Shown here: in pieces, positions 20,633 through 32,955 of the stretch
Layout: the number at the start of each line of letters is the position of its first letter
Position numbering within the stretch: the first letter of the stretch is position 1
Origin: Petaurus breviceps papuanus
Lineage: Eukaryota > Chordata > Mammalia > Diprotodontia > Petauridae
Assembly (NCBI GenBank): GCA_028583685.1
Contig: JAMXIF010000058.1
Location: 13,722,485 to 13,786,484, forward strand
Direction of reading: 5' to 3'
Length of the DNA stretch: 64,000 nt
The notes under the pieces: model-generated
Told to the model about the DNA's origin: nothing
The model's input: only the letters and a program-made list of their open reading frames with translations
Databases searched by the model: none
Position numbers and translations under genes: made by a program

Positions 20633-21437
20633 ACTAATAAAAATTTGAACTATCAAATTTAAAGTTTTCTCAGTGTAAAAACTGCGTGTAGATTTGTTCC
20701 TAACCAAAACAATATATATTAGTCTAAAACTAATGTATTTCACAGATGGGTCTATCCACAAGCACTTTTCAACATTCAAAATATCATTCGATGGAGACAT
20801 CTAAAAAAAGTTTATTTTTATTATCTTCAAATATTTGTTTATGCTAAAATGTTTGAAGCAAACTGGCACTCCAAATTGAAAAATAGGCATTTTCATCAGG
20901 AACAAACATTTTGGCAGTTAAGTGTCCCCTAATGAAACATTTTGTTGAGAAATGGGTATTTGATTTGAGAGATGTTTGCCAATGTCATTCGTGGCCTGAA
21001 TGCTACCATCACACAATAATGGAAGCTAGAGCAAAACATACAGCAAACTCCTGGGAAAAACTCCATGACCATGCTGTATCTATGGCCTTACCTCATAGCA
21101 CAACAGGATGGGCCTCATCGCTCTAATTTTCATGGAATGGTTCATGTTGGTAACTATGATGACCAAAATAATTACCTTGATTATGTGTAGCCATGACTTC
21201 TATCTATGTCTCTGGAAGGAATGTGGAAAATTCAGCAATTGTTTGAGTAACTCAGGCTAAAGACTTTACCTTAAACATCTATGTGTTTATAGGTAAACTA
21301 TAGGTAGAATGTTTTTTAGCCTGAACAAGATTTGTTTATCTTGTTCTTGGTACATGCAGTTAGAACCTCAAAACTGTACACAGACCACCCCTAGCCCCTT
21401 AATCCATGATTCTTTGCATTTCACTTTGTACTTTCAA
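20632..21437. other. No gene or named repeat
   Basis: Largest open frames are about 70 codons with no recognisable domain. Confidence 0.5.
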
Positions 21438-21860
21438 ATATAGGTGGCTCAATAGAAGGAGGGCTAGATTTGCTGTCAAGAAGTGAGTTTAATTCCAGAC
21501 TTAGAAACTTACTGATGGTGTGACCCTGGGCAAGTCACTGAGCCTTTATTTGTCTCACCTTCTTCATCGATAAAATGGAGATAACTAGGGGCGGCCAGGT
21601 AGCACAGCAAGTAAGCGCACCAGCCCCAGTGTTGGGATGACCTGGGGGATCGAATCCGGGCTCAGATACTTGGTGCCACACCCAGAAATAACTGGCTGTG
21701 TAACCTTGAGCAAGTTACTTAACCCCAATTGCTTAAAATAAATGAATTAATGAATAAATAAATAAATAAAGTGGAGATAACTATAGCTCCTACATCCCAG
21801 GGTTGTTATGAGAATCAAATAAGATAATATTTTCAAAATGCTTTGCAAGCATTAAAGTGC
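21437..21860 (+). repeat. MIR CORE-SINE interrupted by a younger SINE
   Basis: The MIR head and CORE (gtgaccctgggcaagtcact) run to 21587, and the tail resumes at 21772 (catcccagggttgttatgag). The insertion is the SINE at 21588-21771. Confidence 0.9.
21588..21771 (+). mobile_element. WSINE1-like SINE with perfect 12-bp target-site duplication
   Basis: Begins ggggcggccaggtagcac and runs to ttacttaaccccaattgc and an (AATAAATA) tail. tggagataacta occurs at 21576-21587 and again at 21772-21783. Confidence 0.92.
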
Positions 21861-22369
21861 TTTGTAAATTTTGTGGTTGATGCTGCTGCTGTTATTTCCG
21901 AATTTCATTGGATCTATCATCTCTCCAGTTCCAGGGCTCTCTCCACTGGTGAAGAACATAGCCCCTCTATGTTTTCTCACCCCATGTTATTCCTGTCCCT
22001 ATTTTTCTGTATATCCTCTGTAGAATGCATGCCCAACATCCTGAGTTTCTTCTCTGGTTCTTTCATTTGTGTGATGGGTGCCATTGTACCACTCAGAATC
22101 ATCCTTACTCTGGCTACATTACCAATCATATCACCTATTCCTCTTCCAACCACATATGTACCTTATGACACATTCTGTGTCATTTCTCTTGAAGCCTACT
22201 CATAACCACCTTGTGTCTTTCTGTTGCCCTTTGGATTCTTCTGAAATCCTGGTATTCCAACATTCACAGCCATAAACCATAATAAATTTTCATTTAAAAA
22301 ATCAGTTACGTCAATTCCAGATATTCCATGATTTTGAAGTTGCTGTATTCTTTAAATAATTATTTTAAT
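21860..22369. other. No gene recognised
   Basis: Pyrimidine-rich. A 120-codon open frame (21843-22205) starts inside the MIR tail and shows no known domain. Confidence 0.5.
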
Positions 22370-22515
22370 GGGGGTGGCTAGGTGGTGTGATGAACAGAGC
22401 ACCAGCCCTGGAGTCAGGAGAACCTGAGTTCAAATGTGACCTCAGACACTTAACACTTACTAGCCGGGTGACCTTGGGCAAGTCACTTAACCCCAATTGC
22501 CCTCCAAAAAAAATT
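22370..22515 (+). mobile_element. WSINE1-like SINE
   Basis: tgggggtggctaggtggtgt, gcaccagccctggagtcagg, gtcacttaaccccaattgcc and an A-run. An imperfect duplication, aattattttaat/aattattattttat, flanks it. Confidence 0.88.
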
Positions 22516-22537
22516 AATTATTATTTTATTTTTACTC

Positions 22538-22640
22538 CTCCTCCTCTTACTACTGCTACTACTACTCCTGAAGAAGAAGAAAAAGAAGAAGAAGCTGATG
22601 ATGATGGTGATAAGGAGAAGGAGGAGGAGAAGAAGAAGCT
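22538..22640 (+). repeat. Mosaic trinucleotide tract (CTN/GAA/GAT/GAG)n
   Basis: Pyrimidine triplets (tcctcctcctc, actactgct) switch at about 22569 to purine triplets (gaagaagaag, gatgatgatgg, gaggaggag). It lies between a WSINE1-like SINE and a MIR. Confidence 0.85.
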
Positions 22641-22860
22641 GATCAAGATTTTGACCAGAGTTCGAATGTGGCCTCAGACACCTGTGACCCTGGGCAAGTC
22701 ATTTAATCCCTGCTTGCCCCAGCTTCCTCAGCTGTAAAATGGAGGTGATAATAACAGCACCTGCATCTCAGGGTTGTTGTGAAATGAGATAATATTTGTA
22801 AAGTGCTTAGCACGATGCCTGATACATGGTTGATAGTTAATAAATACTTGTTCCATTTTT
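22641..22860 (+). repeat. MIR CORE-SINE
   Basis: gtgaccctgggcaagtcatt, tcctcagctgtaaaatggag, cagggttgttgtgaaatgag, tgcttagcacgatgcctg. Confidence 0.85.
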
Positions 22861-22894
22861 CTCCTTCCCTCTCCTTCCCATATGACAGTTCAAA

Positions 22895-23168
22895 GTTTAC
22901 AGGATACATTTATCTCATTTGAATCTCATGATAACCCTGTAAGACAAGTACTTTTTGGGAAGGACAAAAAGCACTGTGATTTTAACAGTGTGAGGAATTC
23001 CCTCTATGAGGGCAATGTCTTAGAAGGTTAATAACCACCAGACCCCTAAGAGGTTAAGTATGACTTCCCTAGAGTCACACAGCCAATATGTGTCAGTACA
23101 GAGACTTCAGTGCAAGTCTTCTTGACTCTGAAGCCCTTTCTCTATCTCTTATATCACACTGCTTTTCA
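22895..23168 (-). repeat. tRNA-derived SINE with 'ggtagaggaattccctc' tail
   Basis: Antisense: cactgtgattttaacagtgt, gaggaattccctctatgag, then body taagaggttaagtatgac and tagagtcacacagcc. An antisense MIR tail (22895-22955) adjoins it. Confidence 0.6.
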
Positions 23169-23261
23169 AGGTAGGTTATATACTACAAGTACCTAAATAA
23201 AACTAAATTAAACTCTTCATTTCATTAAATGATTAAATCACATTTTGTCAACCAGTTCTTT

Positions 23262-23430
23262 TTTTTTTATTTTTGGCTTTTTGGAGGGGGGAGGGAAGGC
23301 AATTAGGGTTAAGTGACTTGTCCAAGGTTACACGGCTAGTACGTGTGTTAAGGGTCTGAGGCCAGATTTTAACTCAGCTCCTCCTGACTCCAGGGCCGGT
23401 GCTCTATTCATTACGCCACCTAGCCGCCCC
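23262..23430 (-). mobile_element. WSINE1-like SINE with 12-13 bp target-site duplication
   Basis: Antisense element from a T-run to cacctagccgcccc. caaccagttctt is found at 23249-23260 and 23431-23442. Confidence 0.92.
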
Positions 23431-23442
23431 CAACCAGTTCTT

Positions 23443-23935
23443 TATATTTGACTAAAAATGACCATATTTGCAAAGCATTTTACACTTTGCAAAATGTTTT
23501 TAGACTTTTGGCCATGGGGGACAAAAGGTCAAATCCAGTTACAATAATGGAAATATTTGTCTCACAAAACAAGTTGCCTAAATTGATGGCCCATTTATTT
23601 CAAGCACTCCTTGGTTCACTAAAAGAATCATACATTCTCTTGGAGTTTGTTGTAATGGGATTTGGAGAAGCTGAATTAAATGTTCCAAGAAATTTCTCCC
23701 ATGACAGTTACAGGAGGTTCAATCCCATTATAACTGTTGGACAAAACTCTTATCAATTTTCTGTGGCTACAGTCCTATCTAGGAACTCACTTTACCTCAT
23801 TTCTAGCATTGAACTGAGAATCCTGAATCTAAGAGCACTCAGAGAGAATAACAAGAAAAATTAAATGTAAAAGTGGACGGATTGCCTGCTTTTCCTTTCT
23901 GTGTAATGCTAAGTACATTTTTAAAGGGAAGTTTA
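23443..23935. other. Unique sequence containing a 138-codon open frame of unknown status
   Basis: A frame from 23448 to 23864 (plus strand) encodes 138 aa. It has no signal peptide, repeat or motif I recognise and no homologue I recall. It is most likely a chance frame. Confidence 0.35.
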
Positions 23936-24002
23936 TACTAGCCGTGTAACCTTGGGCAAGTTACTTAACCCCAAAAAATTGCCCTCCAAAAGGCCAAAAA
24001 AA
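23936..24002 (+). mobile_element. 5'-truncated WSINE1-like SINE with 13-bp duplication
   Basis: Only the 3' part is present (gccgtgtaaccttgggcaag, ttacttaaccccaaaaaatt). aaagggaagttta occurs at 23923-23935 and 24003-24015. Confidence 0.88.
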
Positions 24003-24610
24003 AAAGGGAAGTTTAGCTTGAATCTATAGCTTTTATGTAAGAAGTTGTGAAAGGAATTTCAAAACTAAGTTAGACTATAAGTTAATTTCTATCCAAAGAT
24101 CTAGCTCAGTAAAGATTAAATTTTAGAAATCTGAATTTTATTAAATTGGGAGGTGGTAGAATAACAGGATCTAAGAAATAAGCAAAATAAATTGAATCTT
24201 GTCATGTTGTTCAGTACCATATGAAGAGGTGAGGCAAAGTCTCACACTTGATTTTTTTAAACTAAGTCTGAAAAAACATGTCTTTGCTTTGATATTCTGT
24301 ATTTTCCTTAAAGACTAAAAAACAAACAAACCTCCTGCAACCCTGGACCCTGGAGTTTCACTACCAAACACTTGTGTTTTAGCTAAATGGAAATAAGAAG
24401 GTAAGAAGTTGTCCTAGGTCTGTGCATGGAAGCTTTGGATGAGATCTTGTCTTCCATTTAAAAAACAGCTTTATTGGAAACCATTAACTCACCTAGTGGA
24501 AGGGTTGGGGAAAATTCCAAGAGAAATGACATAAAAGATCTCAAATCCTTCCTTATCAGTCCAATTGTTTCTCCTGAATTCATTTACACAGTCAACCTCA
24601 GGAGCAGAAG
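24003..24610. other. No gene or named repeat
   Basis: AT-rich, short frames only. Confidence 0.5.
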
Positions 24611-24614
24611 ATCA

Positions 24615-25340
24615 TTCATTCATTTCATTAAATAAATATTTATTGAACATCTGTTCCACTCATAGCACAGTGCTGTATAATGTGGGGAATTCAAACATGT
24701 GTAATATGTGATCCTTGATCTGTCTCTCTATCGATGCACACATGTGTTAATATATACTTATGTACTAAGTGATATAAATATGTATGTGTGCATGTGCTTA
24801 TATGTAACATGCATGTATGTGTGTACATATACATGTGTATGTATTGTAACTATGCCAGTAAGTGATAGGACAGACAACACACTAAGTGCCTTAAGTTCAG
24901 AAGGAGAAAGTACTAGGTTGAGTTGATCACAGAAGACTTCATGGAGTACATACTTGAATTAAGCCTTGAATGAAGGTTGGTATTGAATAAATCAGCATCT
25001 ATTTAAATAGAATAGGGAGTAGAATTTGAGAAGAAGGGGGATGACTTGAAAGTGGTCATGCATATAGAATATTCTAGGAATAGTGAATAGAACATGTTAG
25101 TTGCAATAGGGTAGGGAAATAATGAAAAGTAAGGTTGGAAAAGTATATTGGGTCTGGGGGGTAGAGGGCCTTGAAAGCCAGACTAAAGAATTTGGACTTG
25201 GTCCTGTAGTCAGTGAAACATTGAAGGTTTTTGAATAGAGAAGCAACATCATCAAAGCTGAGCCTGAGGAAGTCTGGCATCTGGCAATAATGTATAAAAC
25301 AGATTGAAAGGGGGAGAGATTGTTGGAACATCACCAAAGC
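24615..25340 (-). repeat. L2 LINE 3' region (antisense) with internal TATG tract
   Basis: aaataaatatttattgaac, then a TATG/CATG-rich tract (24715-24850), then gagggccttgaaagccagac and ttggacttggtcctg. Confidence 0.7.
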
Positions 25341-25394
25341 ATTAAAATGATTATCACGTAACTAGATGGCCCAAATGAAGCTAAGAAGCTAAAG

Positions 25395-25585
25395 CTAGTC
25401 ATAGAGTCTATAGCTAAAAAACACCTTAGGGATTATCTGCTACAATTTTCTCATTTTATATCTAGGGAAACTGAGGTTCAGGCACATTTTCCCACCACCA
25501 CCACGGTCAAAAAGGTAGCATGCAGCCGAGCCAACATTTCAGCCTAGCTCTTCTGACTCTAAACACAGTCCTTTTTTTTTCATTA
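25395..25585 (-). repeat. MIR3-like SINE
   Basis: tagtcatagagtctatagc, ccttagggattatctgctac, gggaaactgaggttcaggc. Confidence 0.65.
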
Positions 25586-26300
25586 TAGCATAATTTATTT
25601 CTAGTTCTTTCAAATCTACCTGTCTAAAATGTCTTGCAGGACTGGAGGGCATATCTTCCAGAGGCAATAGAAATTGGTGAGAGTGTAGATGGAAGCAGAA
25701 AACTTTAGCATAAACCTAATGCTGGATTTTCATGAAGAGATAAAAGACTTGATAAAGTTCTCACCTTGAAAACCTGGAATTGCTGATTGCTCTTGACCTA
25801 TGGTATTAATTCTTAGATAGATACCTATGTAATATTTTATATCTATAGTTAGTGTATCAGATTTAAATAGAAATTTCTTACTGCTTTTTGTAAACTAAGT
25901 GAGATGTTATATGGAATTCATTTTGGGGAAATTTATTTCTTTATTAGATGTATTAGTATGGCATATTTTAAAATATTTAAGCATACAAATAATAGTGACC
26001 ATGCTTATATGCATAATATTTAACCACATAAATACCTATTGGCATATTCTTGTAAATCCTCTACCACCAGGATGAAAGATGGTAGATGACTTGTTACTTT
26101 ATAAGCTAACCTACCTAGAAACTTAGACCTTGAAATGAAGAAAAATACTCTATCAAAACTTGAATCATACATTGAATTTACTTGTTTAATGATGGGAATC
26201 TATACATGGTAAAATTTCTTTACAGATTTCCAACAAATAGAAATAGGCCAAGAGTTGGAATATATAGGCATGCCTAACAGGAGTAGAGTAAGCATGATAG
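25585..26300. other. No gene; AT-rich
   Basis: No open frame of note and no repeat named. Confidence 0.5.
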
Positions 26301-26880
26301 TAGGGGGTGGTATGGTGACTATTTTAAAATGTTTCTTATTTTTATTGATATCCCATTTTTATATCAGCTTCAATTCTGGAAATTTCCCTCACCCTCCCAT
26401 ACCTGTCAAGGCATTCCCTATAACAAAAATGAAAAAAGCAGTCTAGAAAAACTTACCAACATATCAATTGAATATGATAGTAGATACAATGTTTGGTGTC
26501 CACAGTACCCCATCTCTTCAAGGGAAGGATGTGACTTTTTTCATTTCTTCTCTAGGGCCTATTTAGTTTTGATTTTTTTTTTGCTCTTTCCATGTGCATT
26601 ATTGTAGTCCTTATGTATGTTGTTTATATATGTTGTTTTCCTGACTCTGCTTACCTCATTCTACATCTGTTCATATGTTTTTCCATGCCTTTCTGAATTC
26701 TTCATAGTCATCATTTCTTATAGTGGCAATAATATTCCATTACATTCATATACCACAACTTATTTAGCCATTTCCCCTCAGTGGACATCTTTTTTTTCCC
26801 CTCCCAATTCTTAGATAAAACAAAAAGTGCTGCTATGAGTATTTTGGTATATATAGGATCTTTCAATTCTGGATGACCAT
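26300..26880 (-). repeat. L1 3' UTR fragment (antisense)
   Basis: ttcttcatagtcatcatttc, ataatattccattacattc, atataccacaacttatttag and aagtgctgctatgagtattt match the antisense L1 3' region, as in the better copy at 39713. Confidence 0.75.
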
Positions 26881-26914
26881 ATTTTCCAAATCAAAAATCA
26901 GGATGCACGTTTTA

Positions 26915-27190
26915 TTTTCTTTTTAAATATGCATTTATTTTATAAACATTTATTACCTCTCCCTCCCACTTCTTTCATCCCAATTGAACAATAAAAAACC
27001 TCATAAGAAAGATACGTAGTACAACAAAAACAATTTCCACATTGGTCATGTCCACAAATGCATTTCTCTCTCTGAATTTTAAATCCATTACCTCTCTGGC
27101 AGGAGGTAAGTGGTGTGATTCATCTTCAGTCCTCTGGACTCATCGTTTATAATTGCATTAATCAGAGTTCTAAAAGGACCCACATTTTTA
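26915..27190 (-). repeat. Second L1 3' end fragment (antisense)
   Basis: catttattttataaacattt, ctctccctcccacttctttc, acattggtcatgtccac. It resembles 41866-42130. Confidence 0.65.
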
Positions 27191-28650
27191 TATTTCATAA
27201 AACATTTTAACAGCTTATCAGTTGTTGTCCTCCCCTCTCCTTTCCTCTGGGCAGTTAAGTGTCTTCATCCTTTACATTAACAACAGCTGGTTTGGGAGGT
27301 CCTGGATTAGGTCAGAAATAATTCTTGTTGGTCCAAAATAAAAAAAAGATATATTTATTGAACTAAAAGGATTTCTTGTGCTCCAAAATTTATTTACAAT
27401 TCTTTCTACTTGTTTTCTACTGTACTCATTATCAGCTTGCCAGTAACATGCTAAAATAAAGCTGGGACTGAATTTTCAAAAATTTCATTGACCCACATTC
27501 AGCCTTCTTTAGCACGGCTTACTCAATATTGTTCTCCATTCAACGAGTACACTAGCTAACTAGAACAGTTCGTTGTTGTCTGAAATGAAGAATAATTGGA
27601 AACATTGTGCTTATTTCTTTCCCTACAAATAACAATTCATCCATTTAGTGCTTTTCCGGTGATTCTCAGCTCTGTGCTGGGGGCAGCCTGGTGTCTGATG
27701 CTTAGCTAGGATGAGTCCCAGGAAATTCTAGCCTTCCATCCGGTAGCAGGCCCTCGCAATGTAAACTGGCTACATCAATGCAGTGAACCACAGTTCTTCT
27801 TTAGAGATGCATGGTAGCTTATTAGAATCATCATCCTCAGGGATCTAAGTGATGAATTGGAAAATTCTAGACTAGGAGAGAGAGTTTTGGCTTTTGCCAT
27901 TATTAGGCAAACCCTATCACTCCTTATCTCATTGTTTTTTCCTATAACATTTATTGAAATCTGTTTGAATAATACTAACCACATTCCTGCTAGTTACCAA
28001 AAAATACCCTTAAATTACTGGAATAGACGGCCGAATAACTCTCATAGCTCAACAATGAGATGGCTCGGAGGCAATAAACAGCCTCATTGATTCTATGTGA
28101 CAATTGACACAGTATGTAGCAGGTGGTGGCTATTAGCTCTTCCCCTACCTCCCCCACAACACCCCCCCCCCCCTTAACAGAATGATACACTGAGATAACA
28201 GAGAAAAGTTTCCATTACTTAGTATCACAGGCAAGGCTGGGAATGAGCCATGTGAGACCCAATTCCTCTTCTTGTGTGCTGCAGTGACACTAAGCCGCGT
28301 GAGGCCGGCCCCATTCTCCTTTCTATGTGCTGCAACTGATAATGCTTCTAGACAATATTCAGGATCTGCCTTTTTCAGGGGGAAAAACGTATGTGTATAT
28401 ACATACAGACATTATATATATAATCCTGGTTATTTTCATCAGAGTTTCAGAACCCTTATAACCTTGAATTATGATAGCTATTCATCCTTCCACTTCTCTG
28501 TGTATTCTCTGGAGATCAAGTTACTATCAATGATAATCCAATAATAGTCATAAAAAATAATGCAATCATATTAGTAGAGGCATCGATGGGTTGCTATTGT
28601 GTTGATGGAGTACTGAGGAACAGTAAGACCCTCTAAAGTAAGGGGAAAGA
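27190..28650. other. About 1.5 kb with no gene; C-run at 28160
   Basis: A C-run lies at about 28161-28174. Otherwise unique, with frames under 91 codons. Confidence 0.5.
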
Positions 28651-28882
28651 GAGGAAATTAGTACCTACTATGCTAAGCACTTTTATACCTCATCTTTACA
28701 ACAACCCTGGGAAGTAGGTGCTATTATGATCCCTATTTTACAGATGAGGAAACTGAGGCAGGCAATAGTTAAGTGACTTGCCCACAGATCACACAGCTAG
28801 TGTCTAAGGTTGGATTTGAACTTGAATTTTCCCAATTACAAACCCCTGGTGCACTATCCACTGTATCCTCAGCTGCCTCTAG
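28650..28882 (-). repeat. MIR CORE-SINE
   Basis: tacctactatgctaagcac, caaccctgggaagtaggtgc, acagatgaggaaactgaggc, gtgacttgcccac. Confidence 0.85.
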
Positions 28883-30262
28883 GCAAAAGCAGAATTTTAA
28901 AAACTGTTCCAGTGGGACCCAGGGTCCTAGCTTCTTCGGATTCCAAAGACTGTTTCACATATGAACGTAAGTGGAGGAAGGTTTTAGTTGTCCTGCAAAA
29001 TTACTTGTGTGAGAGTGCTATTTCTGAACCCAGTTTTCTTTCCTTCCTTGTACTGTAGCTCCAAATAATGCTCTTGTCTTCATCTTGACACAGGTTCATT
29101 TGTTCCCAAAGGGCAACAAGTACTACACTAGGAATAGTGCAAGTGTAGCCATTATAGGGGGAAGTATATTGAAATTTATTTTAACCTGACCCAGATACAG
29201 AACTACATGAAAAGGAAAGAGAGAGATGTCATTTAAAATCTCCACATTTTGTTACCTTAACATCTACTAACTTATTGCTTGTTGGCACTTAATACTCCAT
29301 CTTAGGATGCATGGATTGTTGGTTACAGATTGCTATGAATTTAGATTTATTCAAATTTACCTTATATGTCATTAAAACCTTAATTCTTACTCTTGGTGAA
29401 ACATGCTACCCACCCCTTGATGGACTCAGGATACGAGTTGAGACATTTTTTTTAACATGGCCAATGTGGTATTGTTACAAGATTCTTGTTTTTCTTTCTT
29501 TTTCAAAATGGGAAAGGAGATTGAAATTGAAATAAAAAATAAATAAAATTTAATTTAAATAAAGAAAAAGTAGATGCTTTCTAAAGTTCTTATCTGTTGA
29601 TCAAAAATATTTCATTTCATCATTTCAAAAAGTTTGCATACCTCTACTCTAAAGGATAAGTGACTCCTATGTTGCCCCAAGGGATAAGACCTGATGATTT
29701 AAAAATGTGTTCAATCCCAATTTTTTCTGTGATACACTTTTAGGAAGCAGGTGCCATACTAATTATAGGAAGGAAGATGTGAATGCTCAGCAAGACATTT
29801 TCTATTATTACATTTTCATAAAAACAAAAGAGAAAATGTCTTAAAAGCACTCAATTCAACTTCCAGATCCCTGAGCTATCCATTCTGTGTCAAACTATGG
29901 TCCCCTACATAGAAAATGCCACCAGAGATCTGAGAGAACATGGGTTTAGCCATGGGTTTAATACAAGACTAAGTATGTGTACCCCCGCCCCCTGCTGCCA
30001 AGTCTTGAATCTCCAAGTGCATCTTTAAAAAAAATAGAAAACCATCAATACACTTTTAAAGTTTGGTGCTTAATGAGGGCTCCATCAGAATAGTCTGCCA
30101 GGCTTAATTTCTCCTCTGGAAGTTCCAAGAGTTTGGGGATGGTTGTGATGAACATAGTTTGGGCACTCTGAAAAAGAAAAGAATCATGGCTCCTGTCTTC
30201 AGGTAGGGAATTTCCATACCAAATGCTCTTCCCCAAGGAGTCCCCAAGAAGGTTTTGAGTAT
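28882..30262. other. About 1.4 kb with no gene
   Basis: No named repeat. AT-rich around 29535-29600. Confidence 0.45.
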
Positions 30263-30345
30263 GTGAGAAATATATATGGGAAACTTGATATGGGAATATA
30301 TGTATAGGATGGAATATACGGGAATATATATGGGAAAATTATACT
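30262..30345 (+). repeat. Imperfect minisatellite of ggaatatatatggga-like units
   Basis: tatatgggaa, tatgggaata, tacgggaata and tatatgggaa recur at roughly 15-30 bp spacing. Confidence 0.65.
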
Positions 30346-30439
30346 TTCCAAAATGGCAACAAGTTCTATAATTAATAGTACAACTGATTCTGAGGATATA
30401 GACTTGCATAGTGACCCAGCATAGAATATAAATATAAAC

Positions 30440-30675
30440 TTACGTTAAGGCTTGTGCCCACCTGGATGTGTGCTCCTTTGGATTTCTCCATCATGCACTG
30501 AGTACTTTCTCTCCACCCTTCCCCTTTTCATCTTCCTTTTGTCAATTGTCTTCACCAATAGATTGTAAGCTCCTTGAGGTCAGGGACTTTCTTTTTGATA
30601 TTTATATCCCCAGTGATCAGCACAGTTCCTGGCATATAGTAGTAATTAATAAATGTTTATCAATTGACTATTCTC
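30440..30675 (+). repeat. L2 3' end
   Basis: atagattgtaagctccttga, ggtcagggactttc, cacagttcctggcatatag, taataaatgtttatc. Confidence 0.85.
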
Positions 30676-30837
30676 CTAGCCCCAGAAGTATTTGGGTTCA
30701 CATAGGCCAGGTCTGATCCTGGGATCATAACCTGGAAGGGTTGGTTTCTTTGGCTCTTTGTCCTCACTCGAGGGCAAAATTTCTTGAATAAAGTTTAGGC
30801 ATAGCTTATGTGTAAGTTTCCTCAGATGTGGGTAATG

Positions 30838-31028
30838 GGATCCTAGAGTTAGAGTTGGAAGTGGCTTTACAATCCATTGAGTTCAAACCCTTTATCTTAG
30901 AGGTGAGAAAACTGAGTTATGAAGAGATTAAATGGCTGTCACAGAGTCATAGCTATTACACGGCTGAGGCAAAATCTGAACCCAGATCTTGCTGACTCCA
31001 AGTTCAGTGCTTTATCCTCTGCTCCCAC
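30838..31028 (-). repeat. MIR3-like SINE
   Basis: ggatcctagagttagagttg, gaggtgagaaaactgagtta, cagatcttgctgactcc. Confidence 0.75.
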
Positions 31029-31034
31029 ATATAG

Positions 31035-31710
31035 GTATTGGGTTATTTTACCCACCATAGAAAATGAATAAAACACAAGGGACTCAAAGGAAATCATGCA
31101 CAAATATAGAAATATAAAGCACCTCTTGGCAAACATTCTTTTCCTGGGACAGATGAGCAGTACTCTCCTTTGACCCCAGACCTGCACCATTCCAGCAACC
31201 CACAGCAACAGAAGGATTGTCAAGGTCAGGCCTCTCTCTCTACCATGGCATGACTTTAGTCCTTCAGCTGTTAAGGATCCTCTTTTCTTTTCTCAGTAGT
31301 ATGTTGTTAAGACAAACTTCTCCCTTTAGGAAGGTCAAACTTGCATAGAAAGTCAATTCTCAGAACTCTAATCTCTTGCCCATGCTCAGAAAAGCAAAAA
31401 AGAAGGGCAGAAGAAGCTGGCTAGGGACTAAATGGAGGGTCAGAAACTCTCCAATTGATCAGCTATGTGTTCCTCCTGTAAGGACTTTTTTTTTTTGCTC
31501 CTGAGGGAGGGAAGGAAGAAATTCCCTTCATCCCTGCCTTCTTCCATTCCAGGCTAGAAGTTCAAGGCACTTTGGAATATTGAGAAAAGAAAGCATGAGC
31601 CATCTTGCATTTTATTTTTATAAACCACAAAGGAGGGGGCTCTCAGACAGCAGTCTATCGCTTTGAACCTGAGGCAACAAGTCTCTGTAGTCCAAACAGT
31701 AAGGCTCCAG
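31035..31710 (+). repeat. Unassigned long repeat A, copy 1 (partner at 41065)
   Basis: Shares ordered blocks with 41065-41790: tagaaaatgaataa near the start, gactttagtcc in the middle, a gctcagaa block and tttttata near the end. It is non-coding. It could be an old LTR or an unlisted interspersed repeat. Strand is given only relative to the partner. Confidence 0.55.
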
Positions 31711-31792
31711 TAGATAGAGAGCAAGCCTTCCCCTGATCAACTCCCTCTGCACTACAAGTATGAAAGTCAGTTCTTGAATTCTACAGTTAGTT

Positions 31793-31922
31793 AGTTATTT
31801 TATTTGAATTTAGCTCCTTGAAAAGTCTAATTGTCTTTTGACTTTCTTTGTATCTCCAGTTCTTAGTATGGTGCCTGATCTATAGAAGGAGCTTAACCAA
31901 CGTTTGATTGATTGACTGGATT
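31793..31922 (+). repeat. L2 3' end
   Basis: agctccttgaaaagtc, ctttgtatctccagttctta, ttgattgattgactgg. Confidence 0.75.
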
Positions 31923-32100
31923 GTGAACTAGAATTTGAGAAAACAGCACAAATGTGCTGGATTCTAAACAAGTTGTCTGACCTTGGTGCTACACTTTTTT
32001 TCCCAGCTATACAGTGAGGAGGAAGAATGATATTAACCTACCTCTGAGAGATGTTTTGAGAAATAACTGAGTTTGAAAAGAAGATTTTTCTATTGTGTCA
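31923..32100 (+). repeat. Diverged MIR
   Basis: gctggattctaaacaagttg, ctgaccttggtgctac, tacctctgagagatgttttg. Confidence 0.5.
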
Positions 32101-32287
32101 TATAAGATTCAGATGATATAGAGAACTGAATAGAGAATGTATTTTGTTGGTAAACGGGGGAAAAAGAAACCTAAAACATCTGTTTGAAAAAGAATTTTTG
32201 GTTTTTTTAAATTTTTTTCTTCTTAAACTACAAAGACTGCTTTCATTTTTTCTTAAACTGGTAAGGATTATTGTTGATACTAAAATT

Positions 32288-32765
32288 AATATTCAGTCTT
32301 TCATCAAGCATTTTTAAAGAACCTATTTTGTACAAAGTGCTGTGCTTGTCCCTAGTGGAGGTACAAAGAAAATGAACACATATACCCTGCCCTCATGAAG
32401 TTTGTAATCTACAGAGAACATATGACACATAGATATACAAAAATTGTGATTATTTCAATAAGTATAATTCAAAATAACATATAAAAAGAATATAAGACAA
32501 ATTACTAGGCAAGATCAGAGGAAGGAAAGATTATTTCTAATGGGGTAGAAAGTCAGGGGGAAAGAGGGGGAAAGTCAGGTGGACATATCTGACAGACAGT
32601 TGGAAATTTGGACTGGAGTTCTGGGGAGGAATTGGGGAGAAAGGTAGGTTTAGGAGTTCATCTACATGGTGGTGATAATTGATACCACAGGAGTGAATGA
32701 AGCAACTAAAGGAGAAGGCAAAGGAAAAGAAGAGAAAGGGGCTAAGAACAACTCTCTAACTGGAC
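32288..32765 (-). repeat. L2 LINE 3' region (antisense)
   Basis: ttcatcaagcatttttaaag, ctgccctcatgaagtttg, then the diverged downstream region through gtggtgataattgatacc. Confidence 0.6.
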
Positions 32766-32930
32766 CTTATTAACAAGGCAATCATATATATAGGTCTATG
32801 TTTTTCTTCATATTCTTATACTTGAATTAATGCTATAGTGTTAACTACTTACCAATAGTAAATTCCTAATTATCCGATAATGGAAGGGATGGGTAATTCA
32901 AAATAGCAGAAAAAGCAAACATATTTTAAA

Positions 32931-32955
32931 AATATATATATATATATATATATTC
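32931..32955 (+). repeat. (TA)n microsatellite
   Basis: A run of about eleven AT/TA units ending at tattcc. Confidence 0.9.

Noticed and set aside
21843-22205. 120-codon frame with hydrophobic segments
   Set aside because: Starts within a MIR tail, and the hydrophobicity comes from pyrimidine-rich sequence.
23448-23864. 138-codon open frame
   Set aside because: No recognisable domain, composition like the non-coding flanks, and SINEs on both sides. Kept only as an unassigned stretch.
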